DNA of 64,000 nt, from NCBI GenBank assembly GCA_947069175.1, contig CAMTDV010000003.1:28856853-28920852 (forward strand), in the 5' to 3' direction. The DNA is from Scalesia atractyloides (Eukaryota > Streptophyta > Magnoliopsida > Asterales > Asteraceae). Shown here piece by piece: positions 35,740 through 46,945 of this stretch. Under the pieces are notes generated by a model. The model saw only the letters and a list, made by a program, of their open reading frames with translations, did not search any database and was not told where the DNA came from. The translations under genes were made by a program, and so were the position numbers. Positions within the stretch are counted from its first letter, which is position 1. Each line of letters begins with the position of its first letter.

Positions 35740-37160
35740 AACTCCCCCTTAACAATAGCTTCATAAAACAACTTAGTCTTCAGTCATCTTGCAATCTTCA
35801 ACGTCTTTGGTCTTTGGATAGCTTCAGCTTTAATAGCTTCTGTGAGCAACAGACTCCCCCTAAGCTGATGCATCTAATCACCAAATCTTCTAAATCATTA
35901 GTATTTGAGTAAACTCCAAATTAGCACTTGCATAGCAATCTTCAAACTCTTCAACTTTGTCTTCAATGTAGAAAGGGGGTTCTACCATGCATCCAAGCAA
36001 ACTCCTCTTCACTAAACTTCTTAGCAACACACTGCTACAATCTTTACACTATAAAAAAACATCTCAAGAAACCATAAGAATTTTTCAACACAAGTTAATA
36101 AATTATTGTTATTCAAGAGATGGTAAAACTGTATCACAGATTAAGCAATTTTCAACTTAAACTACACACTTAAAAATTTTAAGCACACAGAACCTATAAG
36201 ATTTTAAAATATTGAACCCCCTATGGGTAACAATTCCTCCATGAACAACCATTTTCCGTACATTAAGAATTTACAAGAAAAAGAAAATATTTTTGAATTT
36301 TTATATTCTCTAAAAGCAAATAAATAATGAAATAATAAACACTCTATTTTTGTGAGAATCATCGGGAAGATGAGCATATTAGCAATATCAAACTGTTTTC
36401 ACACTATTAGATAATTCTATATTTAATTTTCATGAAAAACAGTTCAAGATGATTACCAATATTGTTTATTCACTGAAACAAAAGACATGAACATTTCAAG
36501 TACCATTACCTAGTGATATGTTAAGGTAATTTTATTCTGATATACTAGTGTGTCCCACTTCAGGACATACCCCCACGATCAAGGTATGCACAAAGATTTC
36601 TCGTAGTAGGTGAGTATACCGAAATTCATCCTTTTTGATTTACAATATTAGATACTTGGTGATCAGGTCAGTACTTCCGTACAACAAAGAGACCAATATC
36701 CGACGATGGTTAGGGAAAATACCAACGATTTATACATTTTGCACATTTGGAATGACTCTCTAGGAGAGCTTCTTCAATTTCTGGGATTTGGCATTATAGC
36801 TCTTTTAAGATATCCTGGTTGTGCCTAGGTCAGCATATATCTGGATGCAGCAGAAGGACAACCCTGATACCCCGGATGAAATAACGATATAAAGCCTAAA
36901 ACCTCAAATTTTTGGCAATCTATCAATGCAAGATTTTATAAAACCATGTGCCACTGATATGTTATCCACTCATACAAAGTTTGTTATGTTTATATCACCA
37001 AGGTAAGTTGATTATTTCATGCTTTTTGCCTACTGGTACATCACAAGCTGCTATAATTTCTTCTTTTCCACACAGTGAAAACTCATTTTTGATTTTCTAT
37101 TTTTTTATGTTTTGATTTTTGAAAAACATTAAATTATTTACAAAATTCTTATGGAAAAAT
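35740..37160 (-). repeat. C2 3' noncoding region
   Basis: These 1.4 kb between the RNase H stop and the 3' LTR hold no credible ORF. The inner part (36520-36990) is conserved with 1160-1700, which suggests a shared noncoding element of this copia family. The remainder is AT-rich with no recognised signal besides the purine tract next to the LTR. Confidence 0.65.
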
Positions 37161-37162
37161 GG

Positions 37163-38700
37163 TTATTCAGGATTTCTCATCCCGTTGAGTTTGACTAAAT
37201 GTTCAAAACGAGCCCTGTTAAATGCTTTTGTGTAAAGATTTGTTAGGTTATCTAGTGTGTCGACTCTATGTAGTTCAATCAATTTCTTTTCAGCACAATC
37301 CCATATGAAATGATGACGAATGTCAATATGTTTTGAGCGACTTACGGGATTGTTTGTGATTGAAATAGTGGCATTATTGTCTATCATAATAGGAGTACAA
37401 GTGAAATTCAAACCGTAATCACGCATCTGCTGTTGTATCCAGAGAACATGAGAGCAACAGCTACCCGCAACAATATATTCAGCTTCACACGTAGAGGTAG
37501 ACACGCAAGACTGCTTCTTGCATTACCATGACACGATCCTCCCTCCTAAGAAATGACAACCACCTGTGGTAGACTTTCTGATTTATTTTCATCCTCCACA
37601 GTCTGAATCAGTGAAAGCAACAAACTTCAAATCACTAGCATCTAGATACCATAACTCAAGTTTAGACTTCCCCTTCAAGTAACGAAGAATCTGCTTCACC
37701 TCTTTCATATGTGACTCTTTTGGATTCGCTTGATGTCTAGCACAAAGACACACTGCAAACATGATGTCTGGTCTTGAAGCAGTCAAGTACATTAGAGAAC
37801 CAATTATTGCCCTGTATTGAGTTGGATCAACATCCTCCACACTCTTATGATCTGGACCAAGATTGTGATTCTCGCAAATAGGTGTGTTGAAAGTAACGCA
37901 ATCCTCCATTCTTAAATGAGAGAAAATGTTATACACATACTTTGTCTGATGTATAAACATTCAATCATTCTTCTATTCAACTTGCAAACCTAGAAAGTAA
38001 GACAGTTCACCCATCATACTCATTTCGAACTTGCTTTTCATTACCTCCTCGAATTCATAACACATGTTCTCATCAGATGACCCAAAAATGATGTCATCTA
38101 CGTATACCTGTACCAGCAGAAGTCTTCCTTCTTCCTGTTAATGAAAATTCTACTGTCAGTCTAACCTCTTTTGAAACCATTCTTTAACAAATGTGTTGAC
38201 AGTGTCTCATACCACACCCTAGATGCCTGATGCAATCCATACAATGCCTTATCAAGTCGATAGACTTGATCTGGATAATCTAGATCCATAAACCCATCAT
38301 GTTGTGAGACATACACCACTTCTTAGACTTTCCCGTAAAGAAACGCACTCTTCATGTCAAGTTGGTTAACTTTGAAGCCCTTGAATGAAGTAAAAGCTAG
38401 GAACAACCGGATTGCTTCCAACCATGCTACTGGTGCAAACACTTCATTGTAATCAATCCCCTCTTGTTGATTGAACCCTTTCACCACTAGCCGTGCCTTA
38501 TTCCTTGTCACGATCCCTCGGTCGTCTTTCTTGCACTTAAACACCCACTTGGTAACTTTTTCCTTATCTCATTTAGGCAAGTCGACTAGCTCCCAAACTT
38601 TCAATTTCTTGAACTGAGCTAATTCCTCTTGCATAGCTTCAACCCACAGATTATCTTTTACAGCCATGTGAACATTCTTCGGTTGCTCTTGGCCAATAAA
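37163..38700 (-). pseudogene. C2 reverse transcriptase and RNase H
   Basis: From 38700 leftwards: FKKLKVWELVDLP, 38544-38323 (RGIVTRNKARLVVKGFNQQE, GIDYNEVFAPVAWLEAIRLF, MKSAFLYGKV), QVYVDDIIFG near 38095-38125 with the intact Asp pair, then 37960-37589 (YVYNIFSHLRMEDC, YRAIIGSLMYLTASRPDIMF, ARHQANPKESHMKEVKQILR), and RNase H at 37504-37163 (STSTCEAEYIVAGSCCSHVL, SRSKHIDIRHHFIWDC). It ends with a normal stop. Internal frameshifts at about 38320, 38150 and 37590-37520 break the protein, but the main motifs are preserved. Confidence 0.85.
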
Positions 38701-38736
38701 GCAGCTATACAAAAACTCATTTATCATCCCAGTCTT

Positions 38737-40620
38737 CTAAATCAAAGTAAATAAACAGGAACCTTTGATCACACCTCTTCTTGTCTTAACACCTGCAGCA
38801 GCATCACCTATGATGTTCTCAACTGGATGATCTTTGTTTGCACGTGTAGTAGCAATGGTGTCAACAACTAAAATATCTGGCAGATTAGATTCAATCTCCC
38901 CCTGAATGTTCTTATTAGCAAACGGATTAGTAAAATCCTCCCCTTGAATAGGTTCAGACTCACTATCACTTGAATCCTGTTGAGCTACACTGGAGGAAGT
39001 TTCTGGAGCATCTGTCATTGATATACTCGATCTAGGCATGAAGTCCACCTCTTCATCTTCACTGACAGTTTGAATCACTTGAGACTCATCTGCATTGGAA
39101 AACTCAGGAATATTATATGATTAAAAAACGCTATCATAATCATATAATATAGCAGGACCACTCGTTGATTGTTGAGGTGAATAACTAGTGATTTCCATGT
39201 AAAACACAACCTCAATTTTACCAGTTTTTAGATTAAAAACCCTTTTACTCGGTGTTCCAGGCATATAACCTAGAAAGTATCCCTCGTCAGCTACCTCACT
39301 GAATTTTTGCTTAACTTTATTTTGCACAAGGGTGCAGGGTAATGCAAATGGTTCAAAGCCTTTCAAGTTTGGTTTCCGGTTAAACAATAGTTCGTGACAT
39401 GTTTTTTTAAACCGTTTAACCGTCAAAACTTTGTTTTGGATATAACAAGTTGTGTTCACAGCTTCACCCCAAAACAAAACTAGAAGCTTTGAATCAGAAA
39501 GCATAGTCCTAGCGGCTTCAATCAACGTCCTGTTTTTCCTCTCAGCGACTCCATTCTGTTGAGGTGTATGAGGAGCAGAATATTGATGTTCAATTCCCTT
39601 GCGAAGACAATAGAGATCCAGAATCTGATTCTTGAACTCCATGCCATTATCACTCCTTGTCCTCTTGATCCGTGCAGCATGGACATTTTCCAATTTTGTA
39701 AAAATATCTATCAGCATCTCCGCTGTCTCATCTTTTGTACCTAAAAAGAAAACCCATGAATATCATGAGTATCTATGACAACTAAACAATAGTACTTTCC
39801 ATATATGGTCCTTTCGTTCACTAGACCGAATAGATCCATATGAAGTAATTCATAAGGGGCATCTATGGAATTTACTATTTTGGACTTGCGTGGTTTCTTA
39901 TGTTGTTTTCCCTTTTGACATGGAAGACATTTATCTTCCACATGAAACCGATGTACTTGCACCCCTTCCACTAAACCGTTTTTAATAATATAATTCATTT
40001 TTCGGTAGTGGATGTGGGCCATGCGTCTGTGCCACAGCATTGACTCAGCCTCAGATGCTTTTGACAATAAACATGCCACCACAATGGAAGAATCCTTAGC
40101 ACCCATGTCTATGACATAAGTGTCAATTCTCCTTGGCGCTCTCATCACAATCCAATCATCCGGTATCACCACACCCGGTTTCAACACCAAAGCTTCAGAC
40201 TTAGTAAAGTGGACCGAGTGACCCTTGTCGCAGACTTGAGACACGCTCATCAGATTGTGCTTCAGATGCTCGACATAGTTCACTTTGTCCAATGTGATCT
40301 TCCTGTTGTTCACTTTTCCTCGTCCTGTAATGTGCCCTCCTTTAGCACCTGCAAAATTCACATAACCTCCATCTATATTTTCAAACTCAGTCAACAACCT
40401 CGCATCCCCTGTCATGTGCCTGGAGCAGCCACTATCAACATACCACAAGTTGATAATCCTCCTTAGCAGCTCCTGCACAACCCAACAAAAATTAGTTAGC
40501 TTGGGGGACTCAAGCCTTAATGGTCTTGGGTCTTCCAGAATCATCAACCACCGGAACATCAATCCAATATCCATCACTCCTAACTAGAGTCTTGGATCTC
40601 AGACCTATTGATGGAAATGA
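38737..40620 (-). pseudogene. C2 protease and integrase
   Basis: The 278-codon frame 40577-39741 includes the protease block LWYVDSGCSRHMTGDARL, VNFAGAKGGHITGRG, HNLMSVSQVCDKG, the pre-integrase finger (MLWHRRMAHIHYRKMN, CLPCQKGKQHKKPRK) and the start of the core (PYELLHMDLFGLVNE). After a shift 39717-39121 continues with TRSDNGMEFKNQILDLYCLR, HTPQQNGVAERKNRTLIEAA and EGYFLGYMPGTPSKRVFNLK. The catalytic D, D and E are all visible. 39078-38737 is the acidic, Ser-rich linker to RT. One shift near 39740 and a stop at 39121 separate the parts. Confidence 0.85.
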
Positions 40621-41233
40621 TTTTTTATTTCCATTCGGTCTCTGGTTCTAAGGTTTCCTTAACATGTTTGAATTTTGTGACCTTTGGATATTTTGGTTTT
40701 GATTCCTTGAATTTTGATGGTGATAACTTATAAAGCCATTGTTATAAAAATTTCGACAACCAACACTCTGATATCGAGTTTGATATTGACGTTAACTTCT
40801 GAAATTACGACATTGACCATTAAAGTTTTTCATTCTTGGTGAACTATTTCTAGTTCACTCATATATGCCTTATGTAGATTCAAGCTGAACTCTTTGTTGA
40901 TTTCTTTGAAAACGAGGAACTTGGTGAGTTCCTTTTTCAGACTTATCTACACCAACAGCAACACTTTGTCGCTTGGTAGCAGATGTCTTTGGTGAGTTAG
41001 AAACCTTCTACTCACCATCACCATTTTTTTGGTGATTTTTCTCTTTTTCTCTCAGTCACTTGTGCTTCATTCTTTTTGTTAGGACAACAGCTAGCTACAT
41101 GTCCCTTGTTGTTACATTTGAAGCACGATCTTCTAGCCAAAGACTTCTTAATTGAAGTTTCTAATTTAGATTCATCAAAGGACGATGATGATGATGCCCT
41201 TGGAGGATCTTGTTTAGTTTGCTTAGTTTCTGA

Positions 41234-43542
41234 TTATTCTGTGTTTTTATTTTTAGCAAACTGCACATTTGACTCTCTTTCAATAACAGTGGTCTCTTCT
41301 TTCATATCACTCCTTTTAACAAAATCAACTTTTTTAACAAAAAATGCTTTTTTATTCTTAGGGTGTGTATTCTTTGTGTTCAAAACCGCTTCCAAGTTAC
41401 TATCCTTCTTTGCATGTTCAAACACATCAATATTCCCTAATGTGGAACTACTAGGTGTAGTTGACACAAAGCCTGTTAGCTCTTCTTCGTCTGGCAAGAA
41501 AGAATAGTCATGTCCAAGAGGTGGTGGAACTTCATTGAAACCTTTGAAGCCCACACTTGTCTTGTCATTACTTTTCTTCAAGCCATTCATCATGTGTTTC
41601 ATAACAAAAGATGAATCTCTGAATTGATTCAATTTCTTTTCAAGTTCACAAATTTTCAGTTGTGCTTCTGACAACTCTTTGCATTTTTCAGAAATCTCTT
41701 TTGTTTTCTCACTCATCGTATAATGAGCTAAGGCAATAATTTGAAGGTTTTCATTAAGTTTACAGGTTAAAATATTGATTTCTTCTTCAAACCCTTAATT
41801 TTCTTCAAATATAATGACTCATTTCTTTTTACGAAAAAGTTTGATTGTTTTACGCTCGAGAGCTCATTTACCAGACTTCGGTTTTGTTTTGTTAACCTGT
41901 CAACTTGACTTTGCAGTTCACGACATTTTAAGCAAACAAAACTATCAGAGTTAGAATATACCTCTCCTATTGATTTACTTAGATCAGCCATGAAAGCAAC
42001 AAAATCTGCAACCATCTTCTTATCTGCAGCATTCTGTTCTACATTAGATTTCATGGTTTCAGTCGTTTGATCATCATCAACTTTTCAGCTACAGTCTCTT
42101 GCTCTACCTCAACATCAGCCTTTACTTTTGCATTATCAACTGAGCTATCTCAGCCATGAAAGCCTGTGTGGCATTGTCATCACCTTCCAGATGAACACTC
42201 CAATCATAAGAACCTTCTCTAGTAGTAGAGATCAAGTCCTTTAATCCAGTGTTAGTTGATGCATTCCTGTTGCTTGAACCATGACCATGAGAATCTTGAA
42301 AAGATGAGTTAGTCCGAAATTCAGTCTTAGGTCTTTGACACTCTCTAGCAAAATGTCTGTAATTTTGACAATTGTAACACCTCACTTTAGACTTGTCAAA
42401 ACCTACATTCTTTCCAACGAACTTTCTTCCCGTCATATTCATGAACCACTTCACTCTTCTAGAAATCATGGCCATCTGCCATTGTAAATCTATCTCCTTT
42501 AGGTCATCAGGCTCAATCTGATCATAATCTTCATCAAAAGTAGCAGGATCAGATATTCTTCCTTGAATGTAGTTTGCATATGAAGCAACGAATGAAGCAA
42601 GCAAGGCCAAATGATCTTTAGCACCCTTGACACTCAGAGGCATAGACCTTGTACTATTTTTATTATTGCTAGCTTGTTGTCTCTTTGCCTATGACGATCC
42701 TCCTGAAGCAGCTACAAAACATACATCATCATCAGCATTTGTCACAACCTACCCATTTCACATGAGAGAAACGCAGTTGCCGAATCACTTGAAGCATTAT
42801 TGGAAGATGAAGATGGAATCCCTTTATAAATTATCGGATCTTGAACCTGATCAAAAAGTTTCCTTCTTCTTCATGTTGAGCTCATTAGCTCTCAATTTCC
42901 CAACAACCTCTTCCAAGTCTTTATCTTCATAGTTAGCTTCACCCTTTATCATAAGAGTATAATATCCCATTTGGCCGGTAAAGCATCTAACAACTTATCG
43001 TTTATCTCAATGTCGGTGTATGCTTCTATGTCATAATTGTCCATTTCTGACATTAGATGATAGTATCTCGTGATGATATCTTCCAGGGACTCATTTCGCA
43101 TGCCTTTAAAGACAGCAAATTGCTTCTTCAGCAAGTCAACTTTGTTTTTCTTCACATCAGGATTGCCATCATACCTCTTCTCTAGAGCATCCCACATCTC
43201 CTTCGAAGTAGTATATCGGTTGAATGTATGTTTGATGCCATCAGGTAACGACATCTTTATTGCAGCTAAGGCCTTCTTCTCAAACTCATACATTCTCTTG
43301 TCAGCCTCTAACATGTTTACATAGGCAGTGACACGTTGTCTGCCTTCAAAGTCATGAGTTGGGTTTACATACCCTTCTTGAATACAGATCTACATCCTTG
43401 TGTCCTGATATTCTATGAACGAATGAAATCTATCCTTCCATGTAAGGTAAATCTCTACCTACAACATCTTTGGTGGTTTGTTAGTCGTGCCTGCCTCATG
43501 CTCCATTCTCAACAATTCGTTCAAGTTTGACATATTCGACAT
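41234..43542 (-). pseudogene. C2 gag and gag-protease linker
   Basis: The probable start is the ATG at 43542 (MSNMSNLNELLRMEHEAG). After early stops the core at 43314-42949 reads FEKKALAAIKMSLPDGIKHT, SKEMWDALEKRYDG and LLKKQFAVFKGMRNESLEDI, a copia Gag (UBN2-like) pattern. 42643-42122 has EIDLQWQMAMISRRVKWFMN and the zinc knuckle CYNCQNYRHFAREC (about 42341-42382). 42054-41767 (CLKCRELQSQVDRLTKQNRS) and 41716-41234 (KCKELSEAQLKICELEKKLN, VPPPLGHDYSFLPDEEEL) form a coiled-coil-rich linker. 40620-41233 is similar low-quality linker with a second knuckle region. Confidence 0.8.
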
Positions 43543-44287
43543 TTTTACCAAACCCGCTCGCTAAAAACCTTTAAAAATTTATCTGAAATGTGTGATTACC
43601 AAATTGTACTCGTCTGGACAATACGAATCCAATGAAGTATAATGTCCAAGAGCGATTTTAGGATTTTTTTTGGTCCTAAAAATCACACGAGTCTAACCCT
43701 GAAGTTGGTTTGTCAAAATTGTTTACGAATCAAATTCTGTATACGAAATGTTTATCTCCGTTTATGTCAGCTGGTTAACTTTCCACCTTTTCGAGTTCAA
43801 CTCGGAACAGTACCCAATTCGGAACAGTAACTCGGATTAACAAGCCGAGATGGAAATTCGGAACAGTGATCTGAGATACCAATCCGAGATGGTGATTCGG
43901 AATAGTGATCCGAGATAGTATTTGAGATGATCCGAAATCAATACCAAAAATCCGAGACGCACTGTTATGATCCGAGATGCTTTCTAGTTTATTTGAGATG
44001 CTTCCTTGTTTATCCGAAATATACTATATTGATCCGAGATGCAATCCGAGATCAACACCACTGATCCGAGATGCACTGTTTTGATCCGAAATGCATGTTT
44101 TCGGATCTGAGATGCAAATTTCTGATCTGAGATGATTCACTTATGATCCGAGATGCACTCCTTCTATCCAAGATCTTTGATGTTTATCCGAAACAGCAGC
44201 AAACACCCTAGAACAGCCGTCAAAACGTCCAAAAACCCAATTTTTTCTGCAGTAACGATTTCGAAGAGAGCAAAACAGGAGCCTAAT
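43543..44287 (-). repeat. C2 leader with TCCGA(A/G)ATG repeats
   Basis: This noncoding leader lies between the primer-binding site and gag. From about 43830 to 44215 at least fifteen copies of TCCGAGATGC or close variants (TCCGAAAT, TCTGAGAT, TCGGAACAG) occur at irregular spacing of about 15-30 bp. Confidence 0.7.
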
Positions 44288-44299
44288 GCTCTGATACCA
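44288..44299 (-). other. C2 primer-binding site, initiator tRNA-Met
   Basis: On the coding strand TGGTATCAGAGC lies two bases inside the 5' LTR, the standard site complementary to the 3' end of initiator tRNA-Met. Confidence 0.95.
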
Positions 44300-44301
44300 A
44301 T

Positions 44302-44794
44302 TGTAGGTCCCCTAATCCGTATGGATCTTCACAGATCGTCTATCCGACATAGAGTGCAGAATCCTCTAGATCAGATTATCACAGAAATATGAGTAGGAAC
44401 AACAATCACAATAAACCCGATCTTTATTGATTATCTATCACAAGGATTACAATCAATCTAGATCACACTAATTTGTCCATGCAAATATCTCTACGAATTC
44501 TCTCTCAACTCTCTCTGAAGTGACTAACTGAGCAACCTTAAGCCTAATGCAAAACTCTGTTTATATAGAGATAGGTTTGCAACGGTGCTTGGGTTTAACC
44601 ACATGGGCTGCAAATTGGTCTAGGCCCAATTCGCCTACCACTCCCTATAATGAGGGTCTAGGCCCAATTCGCCTACCATTTCCAACACTACAACTAACTA
44701 TTACAAAACTAAACCCGCTAACTATTTATCGTTTTACTAATTACAAGATATCCAAAGACCAAATCTAAGCTGTTGTCACAAATATGCACCAACA
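44302..44794 (-). repeat. C2 5' LTR
   Basis: 493 bp, TGTAGGTCCCC ... CACCAACA, homologous to 35260-35739. On the coding strand a TATA box (CTATATAAAC) lies near 44559-44570. It has a short internal duplication of GGTCTAGGCCCAATTCGCC (about 44618-44675) absent from the 3' LTR. Confidence 0.9.
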
Positions 44795-45790
44795 GTGGTT
44801 GTGGTGATGAAGGTTGTGTAGGATTGTTGATAGTGACTTGTAGTGTTGGAAGGGACATAGCATATACATAGTTGGTCTTTGGGGTACGGGTCAATGGACT
44901 GAAAACAATGTTTGGGTTAACATTAGATACCCCATGAACAAGACTAAACACAATGTTGGGATGATTATGAAAGATAAGAGCATTGTTGGAACTGATAAAC
45001 CTGGCAGCCATCAAGGAACTTTTATGGTTTAATTCTCTTTGTTGATTATCAATTTCACATGATTTGATTGTTGCAATCAGTTCAATGAGAGTGACGTCAT
45101 TCAAGTTCTTCGTCCGCTTAATATAGCTACATCAGCATCTCAATTCTTTGGCAAAGAATTCAAAAGTTGACGATTCATTCCACTTTTTAGAATGGTAATA
45201 CGAGCACTTATCATCTACGAGACAAGTTTAACAAACCTCCTAGTATGATTTTTGATGGTTTCACCATAGATGTGATTAAAAGAGCTAAATTGCTGATTCA
45301 ACATGTTCACTCTGCTTGCCTTCATATTAGCATTTCCTTCATATAAGTTTTTAAGCTCACTCCACACTTCCTGAGCGTTTTTATAGTTTCTAACAGCAAT
45401 GGAGATATTTGGACCAAGTGCCATAGTCAGAATTGCCATGGCCTTCTCATCATCTTCTCATATTTTCTTATCATCCTCTGTCCACAAATTTTCAGGTTTA
45501 GGAATTTGAGTCATGGGATCAGCTTCTATAGCGTACATGATAATGCGAGGTCCATCTCAATCACGCCTCGAAACCCCTGGTTCCATTGCCTTACATTATT
45601 GTTCAAAACGAAATTTCCATTCATAGTAATCATCCCCATATAGTAGCCTAGTAACCTTGGTAGAAGTACTGATGATTTGGTCTAGTTCTTGATGAAGAGC
45701 CAAAGTTTAAGACTGAATGGAAGCCAAGGTGGCATTTGTAAGGTCCGTTGCAGTCATCAGTCCGTTTGTGTTAATCATTTTTTAATTTAC
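44795..45790 (-). pseudogene. Copia C1 gag, N-terminal part
   Basis: 45439-45215 reads MAILTMALGPNISIAVRNYK, NAQEVWSELKNLYEGNANMK and LNQQFSSFNHIYGETIKNHT, a copia Gag core. 45104-44795 continues with LIELIATIKSCEIDNQQREL and a Pro/Thr-rich tail that is interrupted at 44795 by C2 and resumes left of 35260. The start lies near 45775 (rc of CAT in TTAATCATTTT). Several stops are present. Confidence 0.7.
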
Positions 45791-46490
45791 CTAATAATAT
45801 AATTTATATATATATATAAGTTAACAGTCCTGAAATTCCAAACAATCCTAATTCGAAACCGAGCAATTTGGAATAGTAGTCTTCTCAAAACAGTAATCTT
45901 GTTCGAAAACTACAGCAGCTATTCGAAACAGTGGATCTGAAAACCTTTTTGAAACAATGATCTTGTTCAAAACAATGACTATCCGAAATGGTGAAGTTGT
46001 TCGAAACAATGGCTATCTGAAGTATGTCGCTCGAAATTCTTTTTTGAAACAGTGGATCTAGAATAATGTATTTGAAACATGCAAGAAAGAATAAGTCTAA
46101 TAACAAACTTCTAAAAAATCAAGGATCCTGATATATTCGAAAACTTTTGAAGATAATATCAAATCTGATAATCTTGGTATCCAAAATCCCAAAAAATCAT
46201 CCAACGAACTTTCCGAAATCCTCCAAACGGATCTTCAAGAATTATCCAAAAACACCAATGGTTACAAGACAATCTTCAAAAGAATCTTCAAACACTTTAT
46301 CCGAAAACACATGCAGATTACCAGATATCCTTAGAATTCTTCGAGAACACCAGCAGATTATCCGAAACAGCAGCAAAATATCCGAATTCAACTTTTCTTC
46401 AAAGCAGACTTCAAACATAGCAACCAAGCACTTCCAAAAATAAACTAGAGTCAGTGTGATATTGATCTGAGCCTAGAAACAGGTTCAACA
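45791..46490 (-). repeat. C1 leader with TTCGAAACA/TCCGAAA repeats
   Basis: Noncoding. From about 45850 to 46400 the motif TTCGAAACAGTG and variants (TCCGAAATG, TCCAAAA) recur, as in the C2 leader and at 400-850. No reading frame of interest is visible. Confidence 0.6.
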
Positions 46491-46503
46491 GGCTCTGATA
46501 CCA
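46491..46503 (-). other. C1 primer-binding site, initiator tRNA-Met
   Basis: The coding strand reads TGGTATCAGAGCC, next to the TGTAACACCCG end of the 5' LTR that starts at 46506. Confidence 0.9.
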
Positions 46504-46505
46504 AT

Positions 46506-46945
46506 TGTAACACCCGAAAACGGATCAAACAACGATATCACAACTAGTTTAATTGGGGGCGGAATCACATAATCAAACTTGATTCCATAAGAAACACAAG
46601 AAAGCAAATGACTAGAATAATCAATACCAAAAGCTTAACTTGCATACAACTAATAACAATTGTCTAATACATGTTTTCTATCAAACACTAATAATCAACA
46701 ACCTTAACAAAGAAAACTAAACATGTATTTATAAGGGAGTTGAGCCCACAACTCCCCCCTAAACCCTAAGCCCAGTTCACCCCCACCAAGCCCACATACA
46801 ACCCCAAAACAACCAACTAACATCTAGCCCACAATACTAAATATTTACTAATGTATAAACCTTGAAGGGCCCAATAAAAAGCATACAATAACGAATCTAA
46901 ATATCCAACTACAAGTTAGCGAAACCCTAAATTCGTGCATATAAG
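46506..46945 (-). repeat. C1 5' LTR, outer boundary uncertain
   Basis: It starts TGTAACACCCGAAAACGG next to the primer-binding site. A TATA box on the coding strand (TATAAATA, 46726-46733) precedes a likely transcript start. The outer end is placed near 46945 (ATTCGTGCA) only because the base composition changes there; no target duplication or second LTR was found in the window. Confidence 0.6.

Larger units (their letters stand above)
35260..44794 (-). mobile_element. Copia element C2, complete structure, inserted in C1 gag
   Basis: The element is 9535 bp with LTRs at both ends, a perfect GTGGT target duplication, an initiator-Met primer-binding site by the right LTR and a purine tract by the left LTR. 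Coding order on the minus strand is gag, protease, integrase, RT, RNase H, which is the Ty1/copia order. Its length, the long leader and the 1.4-kb noncoding region before the 3' LTR are Sirevirus-like. The LTRs differ by many substitutions (roughly one in fifteen bases by eye), so it is not recent, and its genes carry stops and shifts. Confidence 0.9.
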
